Positions 1 to 9,233 of a stretch of DNA of 64,000 nucleotides are shown here, in pieces. Where the stretch lies: positions 62,001 through 126,000 of the forward strand of contig JACUTU010000003.1 in NCBI GenBank assembly GCA_014859685.1. The letters run 5' to 3'. Positions within the stretch are counted from its first letter, which is position 1, and each line of letters starts with the position of its first letter. The notes under the pieces were generated by a model, which was not told the DNA's origin, did no database searches, and saw only the letters and a list, made by a program, of their open reading frames with translations. The position numbers and the translations under genes were made by a program. This DNA is from Sulfurospirillum sp. Its GTDB lineage: Bacteria > Campylobacterota > Campylobacteria > Campylobacterales > Sulfurospirillaceae.

Positions 1-257
1 ATAGTATTTGTGCATATGAGGATAAAATCTGCTCCAGCTAGTTCTAGGGATTTTGCATTTTTAGTAAGTATTTGCCCAGCTTCTTCCCATTTGCCTTCTC
101 TTTGAAGCTCTTCTATCTCATGAAAATCAACAGAGTAAAGAATTATTTTACAGCTATGAAATCCCCCAAGAGATTTTTTAATACCCTCATTTAACAGTGT
201 ATAGTATGTTTGGGTTGATTCCCAACTCATACCGCCAAGAAGACCAATAGTCTTCAT
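1..257 (-). CDS. Aspartate/glutamate racemase family protein (partial, C-terminus outside window)
   Basis: The reading frame runs off the left edge. About 85 N-terminal residues are visible, starting MKTIGLLGGMSWEST, the hallmark start of the Asp/Glu racemase (YgeA-like) family, and it reaches an ICTNT motif that carries the first catalytic cysteine. Members interconvert D- and L-aspartate or glutamate in a PLP-independent two-cysteine mechanism. The second cysteine lies outside the window. The start codon sits one base beyond the nrdA stop, so the two genes are probably co-transcribed. The substrate cannot be decided from the fragment. Confidence 0.85.
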   Translation of the reverse strand, partial: MKTIGLLGGMSWESTQTYYTLLNEGIKKSLGGFHSCKIILYSVDFHEIEELQREGKWEEAGQILTKNAKSLELAGADFILICTNT

Positions 258-258
258 A

Positions 259-2625
259 CTATTGACAGCCTTCGCATTCTATGCTGCGATCGGCGACATC
301 TACCTTGTTTTCAGGAGATTGACTTCGTAGATAATAGGTTGATTTGATGCCAAGTTTCCATGCTGACATGTAGATCTCATTGAGGTATTTTCCGCTAGCT
401 TTATCAAGAGGGATAAAGATATTCAGGCTCTGCCCTTGATCAATCCATTTTTGTCTGATCGCTCCTGCTTTTATGAGTAGTGTTTGATTTAATTCATACG
501 CTGGAGTATAGTAACTCCATGTTTGCGTGTTGAGATTTGGCGCGACAACTGGAATCATACCTGAGAGATTTTCCTCAAACCATTTTCGTTTATACACTGG
601 TTCTATCGTTTGGGTTGTGCCTACAAGTATGGAGATAGAACTTGTTGGTGCAATCGCCATCAAATAGCCATTACGCATACCATTTTTTTTGACTTTCTCT
701 CTGAGTTGTTCCCAATTGTAGGTTGTACCAAATAATCCACCGCGATCTACTAATTTTTTTGCTTCCTCGTTTGCTACATCAATAGGAAATATCCCCTTAC
801 TCCATTTTGAGCCTTCAAATTCTGGATAACATCCTTTTTCGATGGAAAGTTTGGAAGAGTATTCTATGGCATTGTAGCTTATTGCTTCCATCACTTCGTC
901 TATCTTATGAAAATGCTCATAGCTTCCCCATTGTATTGCAGATTCTGCAAGCATTTGTGCTTCCCCCATCACGCCTAAGCCTATAGCTCTTGATTTGAGA
1001 TTTGTATTTTTTACTTTTGCATGTGGATAAAAATTGAGATCAATTACATTATCGAGCATTCGAATAGCTATTGGTATCACTCGCTCTATCTCTTCTTTTG
1101 TATTGATTTTGGAAAGATTCACACTTGCTAAGTTGCAAACAGCTGTTTTTCCTTCACGCATCTGTTTTTCTACGATAAAAATCTTTTTATCATTGATGCT
1201 ATCGAGCGCCGTTATTTTTTTGGCTGCTTTGGTGATGCCATTATCTACTTTTACAAGTGCATCTTCTTCGCAGACCATTTCGCTCCCATCTTCAAAAACA
1301 ATTTTTATAGCATAATGATTTGGTGCTGTGTTTTGGAAGATTTCTGTACAAAGGTTTGAACTTCTTATAATTCCTGTATGGCTATTTGGATTTGCTTTAT
1401 TTGCATTGTCTTTGAAGCACAAAAAAGGATTACCTGTTTCAAAAAGCTCTGTAAGCATTTTCTTCCAAAGATCTTTTGCTCTTATGCGTTCTTTTGTGAT
1501 TGATTCGTCATTTTCATATTGGATGTATCGTTCTTCAAATGCTTTGCCGTAGAGATCTGATAAATCACTCACATCAAAAGGATCAAAGAGTGTCCATATC
1601 CCATCATCACTAACTCTTTGCATAAATAAATCATTAAGCCACATGGCTGGAAAGAGATCATGGGTTCTTCTTCGTTCTTCTCCAGAGTTTTTCTTTAGAT
1701 CAAGAAAATCAGCAATATCCATATGCCAAGGTTCAATATATACAGCAATGGCGCCTTTTCTCGTTCCTAATTGATCAACGGCAATGGCTATATCGTTTGT
1801 GATTTTTAAAAATGGTATGATGCCACCAGCAGCATTTTTGTGTCCATCTATACTGCCCCCCATGGATCTAACAAGATTCCAGTCCCAGCCAATTCCCCCA
1901 CCAAATTTACTCAAAAGTGACATCTCTTTAAATGAGTCAAAAATTCCTTCTATATTGTCAGGTGTGCTTCCTATGTAGCATGAACTGAGTTGGTGTCTGG
2001 TTGTTCTTGCATTTGAGAGTGTTGGTGTTGCTAGCATTACTTCAAATTTTGAGATAAGATCATAAAACTTTTTTGCCCAATCTTGTGGGTTGAACTCGTT
2101 TTGTGCTAAAAACATAGCGATAGCCATAAACATATGTTGTGGCAATTCTATCGGATTGCCTTTTTTATCTTTGATAAGGTATCTATCATGGAGTGTTTTT
2201 GCGCCCAAATAGTTAAATTGTAGATCTCTTTCTGGCTTTAAGTATGCGTTGAGATCATCAAGATCATATTTTTCACTCAATCCCAAAAGCAACCTGCCCT
2301 CTTTTTCTCCTTTATCAAAATACTCCCTTAGGGTGTTGTATCCTGTGAAGCCAGTGACGCTATGGTAGAGGTCATACATAAATAACCTTGCTGCAACAAA
2401 AGTCCAGTTTGGTCTGTCTATATCTATCTTTTCAACTGCTGTCTTTATGAGTGTTTGCTGGATCTCTTTTGTAGTGATCATATCTCTAAATTGAATTTTA
2501 GCATCCACTTCAAGCTCGCTTTGGCTGACATTATCAAGTCCGGCAACAGCACTACTTGTGTATTTTTGTATTTTAGATATATCTAACTTTTCAGATCTTC
2601 CATTTCTTTTGAGTACAGTTATCAT
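259..2625 (-). CDS. nrdA: Class I ribonucleoside-diphosphate reductase alpha subunit
   Basis: This is the large subunit of aerobic ribonucleotide reductase, 788 aa, which reduces NDPs to dNDPs. An ATP-cone is recognisable at the N-terminus (about residues 1-90). The active-site cysteine is in LSSCYIG (Cys216). NLCTEI holds the Asn/Cys/Glu catalytic trio, VCNLASVNL the second redox cysteine, and TYYLRSQ the radical-transfer tyrosine pair. The C-terminus ends CEGCQ, the mobile redox Cys pair that is re-reduced by thioredoxin-like partners. The beta subunit gene is not adjacent here. It lies 17 bp downstream of purB, suggesting a nucleotide-metabolism operon. Confidence 0.97.
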   Translation of the reverse strand: MITVLKRNGRSEKLDISKIQKYTSSAVAGLDNVSQSELEVDAKIQFRDMITTKEIQQTLIKTAVEKIDIDRPNWTFVAARLFMYDLYHSVTGFTGYNTLREYFDKGEKEGRLLLGLSEKYDLDDLNAYLKPERDLQFNYLGAKTLHDRYLIKDKKGNPIELPQHMFMAIAMFLAQNEFNPQDWAKKFYDLISKFEVMLATPTLSNARTTRHQLSSCYIGSTPDNIEGIFDSFKEMSLLSKFGGGIGWDWNLVRSMGGSIDGHKNAAGGIIPFLKITNDIAIAVDQLGTRKGAIAVYIEPWHMDIADFLDLKKNSGEERRRTHDLFPAMWLNDLFMQRVSDDGIWTLFDPFDVSDLSDLYGKAFEERYIQYENDESITKERIRAKDLWKKMLTELFETGNPFLCFKDNANKANPNSHTGIIRSSNLCTEIFQNTAPNHYAIKIVFEDGSEMVCEEDALVKVDNGITKAAKKITALDSINDKKIFIVEKQMREGKTAVCNLASVNLSKINTKEEIERVIPIAIRMLDNVIDLNFYPHAKVKNTNLKSRAIGLGVMGEAQMLAESAIQWGSYEHFHKIDEVMEAISYNAIEYSSKLSIEKGCYPEFEGSKWSKGIFPIDVANEEAKKLVDRGGLFGTTYNWEQLREKVKKNGMRNGYLMAIAPTSSISILVGTTQTIEPVYKRKWFEENLSGMIPVVAPNLNTQTWSYYTPAYELNQTLLIKAGAIRQKWIDQGQSLNIFIPLDKASGKYLNEIYMSAWKLGIKSTYYLRSQSPENKVDVADRSIECEGCQ

Positions 2626-2642
2626 TTTTTTTCCTAGTAGGT

Positions 2643-3971
2643 TTATTTGAAAACTCGAGCAAAAATTTTGTCAATATTTTTTGTGTAATAGTTAAAATCA
2701 AAACATTCTCGAATTGCTGCTTCACTCAATTTTTCACGAAGTTCTTTGTCTGCTAAAAGATTTTCAAGATAAAGGCTTTCACCTTTTTCATTAAGTGCTG
2801 CTTTGCCTTGTTGCAAATCAGCCCAAACCTTCATCGCATTTCTTTGGACTATCTTATAGGATTCTTCCCGACTCAATCCTTTGAGTGGCAATTCTAGTAA
2901 AATTCTTTGTGAAAATACAAGTCCACCTGTAAGGTTGAGATTTTTCATCATATTTTCGGGGTAGACAACAAGTTTTTCAACAAGTCCATTGAGCCTTGTT
3001 AGCATAAAATCAGTCGTGATAAAGCCATCAGGCAAGATAAATCGCTCAACGGATGAGTGCGAGATATCTCGTTCGTGCCAGAGTGCAACATTTTCCATGG
3101 CAGGTATCGCAAAAGAGCGAATCATACGACAAAGTCCCGTGATATTTTCACTCAAGACGGGATTTCTTTTGTGTGGCATAGCAGAGCTTCCCTTTTGCCC
3201 TTGTGCAAAAAACTCTTCACATTCATATACTTCTGTTCTTTGGTAGTGTCTGATTGCAATTGCGATTTTTTCACAACTTGATGCAAGTAAAGCAAGTGCA
3301 TTCATAAGTGCCGCATAACGATCTCTTTGGATGATTTGATTTGATACGGGTGCTGGGCTGAGTCCTAATTGCTCACATACGAGTTCTTCAAGTTCAAGCG
3401 GCGAATGTGCCATATTTCCCATAGCGCCACTGATTTGACCAACGCTAATGACTTCCATCACATGTTCAAGATTTGTAAGACTTCTTTTGATTTCTTCATA
3501 CCAGATAGCAAGTACCAAGCCAAAAGTTATAGGCTCACCGTGTATCCCGTGGCTTCTACCAACCATAAGCGTCATTTTGTGTTCTTGTGCTTTGTTCGCA
3601 AGTGTGCTGAGGAGAGTTTTTACATCTTTGATGATAAGTTCTAGCGAGCCTTTCATTTGCAATGCAACAGCGGTGTCGATACAATCGGAACTTGTCATAC
3701 CATAATGCACCCACCTACTCTCTTCACCAAGACTTTCACTTACGCTTGTCAAAAATGCTATAACATCGTGTTTTGTTGTAGCTTCTATCTCATCAATTCT
3801 TGCTACTGAAAATGCTGCATTTTTTATTATCTTGTCGCAATCTTCATCTGGTATGAGTCCTAGTTTATTCCAAGCACTCACTGCTGCCTTCTCAACCTCA
3901 AGCCATGCGTCATATTTTGCTTGTATGCTCCACCTGTTTTTCATCTCTTCTCGTGAATATCTCTCGACCAT
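2643..3971 (-). CDS. purB: Adenylosuccinate lyase
   Basis: The protein has 442 aa and belongs to the fumarase/aspartase superfamily. It catalyses two fumarate-releasing steps of purine synthesis: SAICAR to AICAR, and adenylosuccinate to AMP. The superfamily signature GSSAMPHKRNP is present near residue 265, and the conserved TSSDCIDTA and GRSHGIHGEP segments lie in the first half. Length is normal for the family. It is followed closely by nrdA and then the racemase-family gene. The facing gene on the other strand is an RluA-type synthase, so the 120-bp gap holds divergent promoters. Confidence 0.97.
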   Translation of the reverse strand: MVERYSREEMKNRWSIQAKYDAWLEVEKAAVSAWNKLGLIPDEDCDKIIKNAAFSVARIDEIEATTKHDVIAFLTSVSESLGEESRWVHYGMTSSDCIDTAVALQMKGSLELIIKDVKTLLSTLANKAQEHKMTLMVGRSHGIHGEPITFGLVLAIWYEEIKRSLTNLEHVMEVISVGQISGAMGNMAHSPLELEELVCEQLGLSPAPVSNQIIQRDRYAALMNALALLASSCEKIAIAIRHYQRTEVYECEEFFAQGQKGSSAMPHKRNPVLSENITGLCRMIRSFAIPAMENVALWHERDISHSSVERFILPDGFITTDFMLTRLNGLVEKLVVYPENMMKNLNLTGGLVFSQRILLELPLKGLSREESYKIVQRNAMKVWADLQQGKAALNEKGESLYLENLLADKELREKLSEAAIRECFDFNYYTKNIDKIFARVFK

Positions 3972-4043
3972 TGCACTACCTTTTGTTTTACGCTTATTTT
4001 AAATCAGCCAAGAAAATCTGTGATACAATTAACAAATTATTTG

Positions 4044-4057
4044 GCTTACATGTAAGC
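4044..4057. repeat. 14-bp perfect copy of the iterated TACATGTA palindrome
   Basis: GCTTACATGTAAGC reads identically on both strands. It lies between purB and the pseudouridine synthase and is one of two 14-bp perfect versions of the palindrome that recurs through the window (see findings). Confidence 0.8.
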
Positions 4058-4096
4058 TGTGATTTTATCTTTTATTTTGTTATAAAAAGGTTAATT

Positions 4097-5002
4097 TTGG
4101 CATTTGTCACTAAAAAGTTTTTACAAGTTGCACCAAAAAAAGTATTTAAAATTCTTATGGACGAGTTTGGAATTTCTATCCATGAGGCACAAAGAATTGT
4201 AGATAGAAAAAGAGTTTTTCTTGATGGTATTCAAGTTAGTGATAAAGCCGCATTTCTTTGCGGAGAGATAAGCGTAGTTGTTTTTGAGCCAGAACCTAGC
4301 GGCTTGCTGCCTATCTTTGAAACGCCTGATTTTGCAATTTTTGATAAACCTAGTGGCTTATTGGTGCACCCTAGAAAAAGAGAAAGTGTGCAAACACTCA
4401 ATGATGATATAAAAGCACTTTTTGGTGTACATGCAAATGCTGCTCACCGCATTGATAAAGAGACAAGCGGACTTGTATTGGTCGGCAAAGACAAAGCAAA
4501 TGAAATTGCACTGAAAGCTTTATTTGAGGAGAAGAAAGTAAGTAAAGAATATTTTGCACTTGTTCGCGGTTGTTTTGAAGATTCAATGCTTATTGATGCT
4601 AGATTGATAGTTGGACATCCTACTTGTTCTATCAAGATTAAGGTACATGTAGATGAAAATGGCAAAGAGTCATTGACGAAGATAGAGCCTATCTCATATT
4701 GGGAAAAATATGGCGCAACGCTTGTTAAAGCTATACCATTTACTGGCCGGCAACATCAAATAAGAGCCCATTTGTTTCATGTGAAACATCCGATAGTTGG
4801 TGATCCCATTTATGGAATTGATGAAAAATTTACAGATTTGTATCTTGATAAATTACTTGATGATCCGACTCGAAAAAAACTTACACATTCTTTGCGTTTG
4901 CTTTTGCATGCGTATAGGATTACTTTTGTATACCGAGGCATAAGTTATGATATAGTTTCAAAGATGGATTTTGAAAGCGAATTTTTACAAGCATTGGAGT
5001 AG
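4097..5002 (+). CDS. RluA/RluD-family 23S rRNA pseudouridine synthase
   Basis: It converts specific uridines of rRNA to pseudouridine. An S4-like RNA-binding segment (VFKILMDEFGISIHEAQRIV) comes first, then the catalytic domain with HRIDKETSGL, which carries the catalytic Asp, and GRQHQIRAHL further on. The frame is open far upstream. I chose the TTG at 4097 because AAAAAGG precedes it with six-base spacing and it gives a 301-aa protein, the family's usual size. The longer frame would add a hydrophobic segment unlike this family. The FAH-family gene follows by two bases. Confidence 0.88.
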   Translation: MAFVTKKFLQVAPKKVFKILMDEFGISIHEAQRIVDRKRVFLDGIQVSDKAAFLCGEISVVVFEPEPSGLLPIFETPDFAIFDKPSGLLVHPRKRESVQTLNDDIKALFGVHANAAHRIDKETSGLVLVGKDKANEIALKALFEEKKVSKEYFALVRGCFEDSMLIDARLIVGHPTCSIKIKVHVDENGKESLTKIEPISYWEKYGATLVKAIPFTGRQHQIRAHLFHVKHPIVGDPIYGIDEKFTDLYLDKLLDDPTRKKLTHSLRLLLHAYRITFVYRGISYDIVSKMDFESEFLQALE

Positions 5003-5004
5003 TC

Positions 5005-5619
5005 ATGAGCCAGATTAATTTTAACGGAAAATTTGTAACGCCTGCAAAGATAGTATGCGTTGGCAGAAATTATGTTGCACATATTCATGAGCTTGGCAAT
5101 GAAATACCAAAAGAGATGGTAGTGTTTATGAAGCCCGTTTCTTGTATTTCAAGTGAATTATATGCCAAGCACTTAGATCAAGAAATTCACTATGAAAGTG
5201 AGATAAGTTTTTTGGTTATTAGCGGAAAAATTCATGGTGTTGGCTTTGGTTTTGATCTTACGAAGAGAGATTTACAAAGCACTCTCAAGAAAGATGGGTT
5301 ACCGTGGGAGCGAGCAAAATGTTTTGATGGAGCGGCTTTATTTAGTAAATTTATTCAATTCAATGGCTTGATTGAGAGCTTATCTGTAAAGCTTTTTGTT
5401 AATAATGCTTTACGACAAGATGGTGGCGTTTCTTTGATGATGGTTAAACCAGATGATATCATAGCTCAAATAAGTAGCTTTTGTAAACTAGAGGATTTTG
5501 ATATCATTATGAGCGGCACGCCTAGTGGTGTTGGAAAACTGCAACAAGGCGACATTTATCGTGGCGAAATTTATAGCGGCGATACGCTACTTGTAAAAGA
5601 AGAATGGGTAGCACATTAA
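5005..5619 (+). CDS. Fumarylacetoacetate hydrolase (FAH) family protein
   Basis: This 204-aa protein has the FAH fold. KIVCVGRNYVAHIHELGNE is the typical start of YcgM/FAHD1-like hydrolases and decarboxylases, the metal-binding acidic triad region is around YESEISFLV, and MSGTPSGVG is the classic C-terminal motif. Members hydrolyse or decarboxylate beta-diketo acids such as oxaloacetate or acylpyruvates; the substrate here is not determinable. It directly follows the pseudouridine synthase gene, probably as its co-transcribed partner. Confidence 0.88.
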   Translation: MSQINFNGKFVTPAKIVCVGRNYVAHIHELGNEIPKEMVVFMKPVSCISSELYAKHLDQEIHYESEISFLVISGKIHGVGFGFDLTKRDLQSTLKKDGLPWERAKCFDGAALFSKFIQFNGLIESLSVKLFVNNALRQDGGVSLMMVKPDDIIAQISSFCKLEDFDIIMSGTPSGVGKLQQGDIYRGEIYSGDTLLVKEEWVAH

Positions 5620-5643
5620 AATACTCATAAATTCAATACAGAG

Positions 5644-5684
5644 GGTATGTTTTATTTGTCTATAAAAAGAACTTTTAACATACC
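5644..5684. terminator. Weak inverted repeat between convergent genes
   Basis: GGTATGTT at 5644-5651 pairs with AACATACC at 5677-5684 across a 25-base loop. It lies in the 3' region shared by the FAH-family gene and the 31-aa ORF, and could act as a bidirectional terminator, but the long loop makes this tentative. Confidence 0.3.
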
Positions 5685-5747
5685 TCCTACACCAAAAACC
5701 ACAACGATGATTAAAAATATAATTTGACCCCATTCAATGATTGACAT
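5652..5747 (-). CDS. 31-aa single-pass membrane peptide overlapping the rlmN 3' end
   Basis: The ORF starts [18 protein letters not shown] and ends in a short basic/acidic tail (LKVLFIDK). One hydrophobic helix spans about residues 5-26. The start is inside the last codons of rlmN, in another frame, and is preceded by GGAG at seven-base spacing. It was missed by length-limited gene calling. No family is recognised. The good ribosome site and coherent transmembrane sequence argue that it is translated, probably coupled to rlmN. Confidence 0.55.
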   Translation of the reverse strand: MSIIEWGQIIFLIIVVVFGVGGMLKVLFIDK

Positions 5748-6816
5748 TGTCTATCTCCATCTTTGTTTTTTCTTTAAGCTGACCACATGCAGCACTAATA
5801 TCTAAACCTTTTGATTGTCTGATGGTACAAAGCAACCCGTGCGATATAAGATATTCTTGAAATGCTACAACATCTTTTTCAAGTGGTCTTGCATATTCAC
5901 TGCCAAGATGCGGGTTAAAATAGATGAGATTTACTTTGGCCTTGATGCCATCGAGCAACTTCACGAGTTTTTTTGCACTGGCTATATCATCGTTTACATC
6001 TTTCATCACAAGATATTCAAACATTACTCGTTTTCTCGCATCTATAGGAAATTCTCTAATGGCATTGATGATAGATTCTATATTGTAAGCCTTGTTTATT
6101 GGCATTAATTTAGCTCTTAGTGTATCATCAACAGCATGCAGTGAAATAGCGAGTAAAATACCCAAATCCATAAGCCCAAGTTTTTTTATCTGCGAACTGA
6201 GTCCACTTGTGGAGATAGTTTGTCTTCGAGGAGCGATGGCCAAACCATCAAGATCGGCAAAAAGTGTTACTGCTTTTGTAACATTGCTTATATTGTCAAG
6301 CGGTTCGCCCATACCCATATATACGATATTTACTCTTCTGTTTTGCTCTATATTATTGTCTTTTTTGATTGCTAAAACTTGCGCAACTATCTCACCGGCA
6401 CTGAGATTTCTTTTGAAGCCACCTTTTGCAGTAAGACAAAAACTACAGCCTATTTTACAGCCTACTTGTGAGGAGATACAAATCGTAAACTTTGTGTGGT
6501 GTAAAAGCTTACCCTCTTGGTCGTAACTTTCTTTTTTCATAGGCAAAAGCACTGATTCAATAGTTGAACCATCATGGAGTGAAAAGAGGTATTTTTTACT
6601 CCCATCACTACTTGTTTCAACTTTTGCTATTTGTAAGGGGCATAAAGTATAAGTAGCTTCCAGCTTTTCTCGCAAGTCTTGTGGTAGATTTTTCATCTGT
6701 GAAAAACTATCAACATATTTGTGGTAGATCCATTGATAAATCTGATTTGCTCTAAATGAAGGTATAATAAACTCTGCCAATTCATCTTTTGAGAGATCTA
6801 AAATATTTTTTTTCAT
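5734..6816 (-). CDS. rlmN: Dual-specificity 23S rRNA/tRNA A2-methyltransferase (radical SAM)
   Basis: RlmN methylates C2 of A2503 in 23S rRNA and A37 of some tRNAs. The radical-SAM CxxxCxxC motif is visible in GCKIGCSFC (around residue 125). GMGEPL binds SAM, and the mechanistic C-terminal cysteine is in ISAACGQL. At 360 aa it is of normal length. Its start overlaps the end of the upstream nucleoside-phosphorylase-like gene by four bases, implying translational coupling. Confidence 0.97.
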   Translation of the reverse strand: MKKNILDLSKDELAEFIIPSFRANQIYQWIYHKYVDSFSQMKNLPQDLREKLEATYTLCPLQIAKVETSSDGSKKYLFSLHDGSTIESVLLPMKKESYDQEGKLLHHTKFTICISSQVGCKIGCSFCLTAKGGFKRNLSAGEIVAQVLAIKKDNNIEQNRRVNIVYMGMGEPLDNISNVTKAVTLFADLDGLAIAPRRQTISTSGLSSQIKKLGLMDLGILLAISLHAVDDTLRAKLMPINKAYNIESIINAIREFPIDARKRVMFEYLVMKDVNDDIASAKKLVKLLDGIKAKVNLIYFNPHLGSEYARPLEKDVVAFQEYLISHGLLCTIRQSKGLDISAACGQLKEKTKMEIDNVNH

Positions 6817-7349
6817 CGGAACTCTTTTTTATATAAATATTCACTGAGGATTTTTTTTGCTTGCTCATGATTTTTTAAAAATGCCTCATGGGCGGTTGCA
6901 TCACAATAGTTTGTTATTATGAATATGCCAGCAGCTGGGATCTCAAACTCTTTTGCAACACTTAAGAGTGAAAAAAATTCCATATTTTCAAGCTCTACAT
7001 GTAAGGAAAGCATTTTTTGCGCAAGTTTTGTATCTGTAGTTATATAATTGCTAGAATTAACAATTGTTTCACGTGGAACTTCAGCTGACGATGCAGATGA
7101 GACAACATTGTTGAGTGGAGTAAAACAATAATCTTGTAAAAAACCTAATTCGATGTTTGCAGCAGTTTTGGAGTGTACTATATCGAAGATTTGATGATTT
7201 CCATAACTTCCAGCACTGCCTACAAAAAGTAAAAAATCTGGCTTATCAAAAAGGGCAAGCCTTGTTAGATTGATCGCAGATTCTATAAGTCCAACACCTA
7301 TCGGGTGTGCAAAATCAAATACTTCGTTGTTTCCGGCACATACTATCAT
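6813..7349 (-). CDS. Purine-nucleoside phosphorylase-like protein (PNP/UDP family)
   Basis: This 178-aa protein resembles the PNP_UDP family (nucleoside phosphorylases, MTA/SAH nucleosidase, futalosine hydrolase). [11 protein letters not shown] is the phosphate/base pocket loop, and [18 protein letters not shown] contains the substrate-binding Glu-Asn-Met-Glu segment. It is shorter than the usual 230-250 aa and lacks some N-terminal sequence. Related compact versions occur in Campylobacterota, so this is probably not a truncation. The substrate is unknown. It overlaps hisF and rlmN by four bases each. Confidence 0.7.
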   Translation of the reverse strand: MIVCAGNNEVFDFAHPIGVGLIESAINLTRLALFDKPDFLLFVGSAGSYGNHQIFDIVHSKTAANIELGFLQDYCFTPLNNVVSSASSAEVPRETIVNSSNYITTDTKLAQKMLSLHVELENMEFFSLLSVAKEFEIPAAGIFIITNYCDATAHEAFLKNHEQAKKILSEYLYKKEFR

Positions 7350-8107
7350 AATCTTACCGCTATCCCCTCTTCTTGTAAATATCGTTTTAAATCTAAAATT
7401 TCTATCTCTTGAAAATGAAAAATCGAAGCTGCAAGTGCTGCGTCTGCGTGATTGAGAAAGGCATCTCTTATATGCTCTTTTTTTCCAGCACCACCACTTG
7501 CGATAACCGGAATACCTAGCATTTGACTCATGGTAGCAGTGAGTGCTAAATCATAGCCATTTTTTACGCCATCACAATCCATAGAAGTGAGCAAAATCTC
7601 ACCAGCACCCCTGCTCTCTGCCTCTTTCGCCCAAGCAAGTGCATCAAGTCCTGTGTCAATTCTGCCACCATTGATAAATACATGCCAACTATCGCCTGTT
7701 TTTTTAGCATCAATCGCTACAACCATAGTGGATGATCCAAAACGCGTGGCAGCATCGTCTATGAAGTTCGGATTTCTTATGGCGTGAGAATTGATACTAA
7801 TCTTATCGCAACCTACTTTTAAAAGTCGATAAATATCATCAAGTGTTCTTATGCCCCCGCCTACTGTCAGCGGTATAAAGACTTCTTGTGCCACTTTTTC
7901 TAAAATATCCACAATAGTCTCTCTTTTTTCAACGCTAGCAGTGATATCTAAAAAAGTAATTTCATCGGCGCCCTCATCGTTGTAGCGTTTGGCAACTGCA
8001 ACTGGATCGCCAGCATCCTTAAGCCCCACAAAATTAACACCCTTTACAACGCGACCATCTTTGATATCTAAACACGGTATAATACGCTTTGCGAAAGTAT
8101 TTTTCAT
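7346..8107 (-). CDS. hisF: Imidazole glycerol phosphate synthase cyclase subunit
   Basis: This 253-aa TIM-barrel subunit uses ammonia from HisH to convert PRFAR into IGP plus AICAR (histidine pathway). The first catalytic Asp is in [14 protein letters not shown] (Asp14), the second in VVAIDAKK, and the phosphate-binding glycines in [11 protein letters not shown] and IASGGAG. No other his gene is adjacent. It heads the hisF-PNP-rlmN group. Confidence 0.97.
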   Translation of the reverse strand: MKNTFAKRIIPCLDIKDGRVVKGVNFVGLKDAGDPVAVAKRYNDEGADEITFLDITASVEKRETIVDILEKVAQEVFIPLTVGGGIRTLDDIYRLLKVGCDKISINSHAIRNPNFIDDAATRFGSSTMVVAIDAKKTGDSWHVFINGGRIDTGLDALAWAKEAESRGAGEILLTSMDCDGVKNGYDLALTATMSQMLGIPVIASGGAGKKEHIRDAFLNHADAALAASIFHFQEIEILDLKRYLQEEGIAVRL

Positions 8108-8136
8108 GCTAACCCACTTTTAAAATAAATTTATCA

Positions 8137-8277
8137 CTGATGTTACGCACTAAAACGAACTCATCCGTTTTAGAGGCAGGGATAAATATCCCTATAACCC
8201 CCTAAAGCTACGAAAAGGGTACTTTTCGAGAAAATGAGAGGTATTTACAAACTTTTTTACAAAAGCGCATAAGTTAG
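8137..8277 (+). repeat. Intergenic inverted-end element, copy 1 (about 141 bp)
   Basis: It starts CTGATGTTACGCACTAAAAC and ends in a decayed right terminus (GCGCATAAGTTAG). The core includes a GGGATAAATATCCC palindrome and CTAAAGCTACGAAAAG. It shares most of its sequence, end to end, with the element at 62356-62515 and part of it with 35066-35155. It fills most of the 274-bp gap between the divergent hisF and rsmA. I see no ORF in it. It has the size and symmetry of a MITE or a structured repeat. Confidence 0.75.
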
Positions 8278-8381
8278 TTTATCATACAAAAAAAATGCAA
8301 AATATCTTCTGAAATCTTTTTCATAATCTGCTTGTAAGTAATACTTTGCTAGAATGGACAAAATTTTGATAAGGTCTGTGT

Positions 8382-9233
8382 TTGATAAAAGCGAAAAAAA
8401 AATTCGGACAAAATTTTTTGCAAGACGGATCTATAAAGCAAAAGATCGTCGAATCGATGCCCAAAAATGAAAGAATATTAGTAGAAATTGGGCCTGGATT
8501 AGGTGATTTGACGCAGAAGCTATTGGAGGTTAAACCGCTGATAGCATATGAGGTTGATAGTGACTTATGCGTTTATTTGAGAAAAAAATTTACTGAAGAA
8601 TTAAGTGAAAAAAGGTTAAAACTTATTGAGCAAGATGTGCTGGAAGTTTACAAGTCTAGTTCACTTTGTGATGAAGCATATGATTTAGTGGCAAATTTGC
8701 CCTATTATATAGCTACAACCATCATACTGCAAGCCTTGAGGGATTCGTTGTGTATGAGTATGGTGGTGATGGTTCAAAAAGAGGTAGCACAAAAATTTGC
8801 GGCAACATCTGGAGAGAAAGAATTCTCTTCGTTGGCAATTTTAGCACAGAGTATCGCAGATGTGCAGATACTTTTTGATGTACCTCCACAAGCTTTTGAT
8901 CCACAACCGAAGGTTCACTCTTCAGTTCTTTTTATAAAAAAAAGTAAGCAATATATACAAAGTGAAAGTTCTGCTGGTCTTTTTTTAGAGAAAAAAGAGC
9001 TTCATAATTTCGAAAAATATTTGAAAATAGCATTTAGTGCTCCCAGAAAAATGTGGCTTAAAAATATCGCATCTCACTTTTGTAAAATATTTGCTAGTAC
9101 CCTTTTAAATGAACTAGGATATACTCAAAGCATACGACCTCATGAGATTAGCGTCTCAAACCATCATCTATTATTTCAAAAATTACAAGGAAAAAATGAT
9201 GGCAGAAAACAACGAGGAAATCAAACCAGTTAG
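8382..9233 (+). CDS. rsmA: 16S rRNA dimethyladenosine transferase
   Basis: KsgA/RsmA dimethylates A1518 and A1519 of 16S rRNA during small-subunit maturation. KKKFGQNFLQD is the diagnostic N-terminus, EIGPGLGDLT the SAM loop, and NLPYYIATTI the catalytic NLPY motif. The C-terminus is a little longer than in E. coli. The start is TTG, with AAGG seven bases upstream. Its 3' end overlaps the rnj start by about 38 bases. Confidence 0.95.
   Translation: MIKAKKKFGQNFLQDGSIKQKIVESMPKNERILVEIGPGLGDLTQKLLEVKPLIAYEVDSDLCVYLRKKFTEELSEKRLKLIEQDVLEVYKSSSLCDEAYDLVANLPYYIATTIILQALRDSLCMSMVVMVQKEVAQKFAATSGEKEFSSLAILAQSIADVQILFDVPPQAFDPQPKVHSSVLFIKKSKQYIQSESSAGLFLEKKELHNFEKYLKIAFSAPRKMWLKNIASHFCKIFASTLLNELGYTQSIRPHEISVSNHHLLFQKLQGKNDGRKQRGNQTS

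Noticed and set aside
3905-4096. N-terminal extension of the pseudouridine synthase frame with a hydrophobic segment
   Set aside because: It overlaps the purB 5' end, is unlike the RluA family, and a TTG with a good ribosome site at 4097 gives the normal length.
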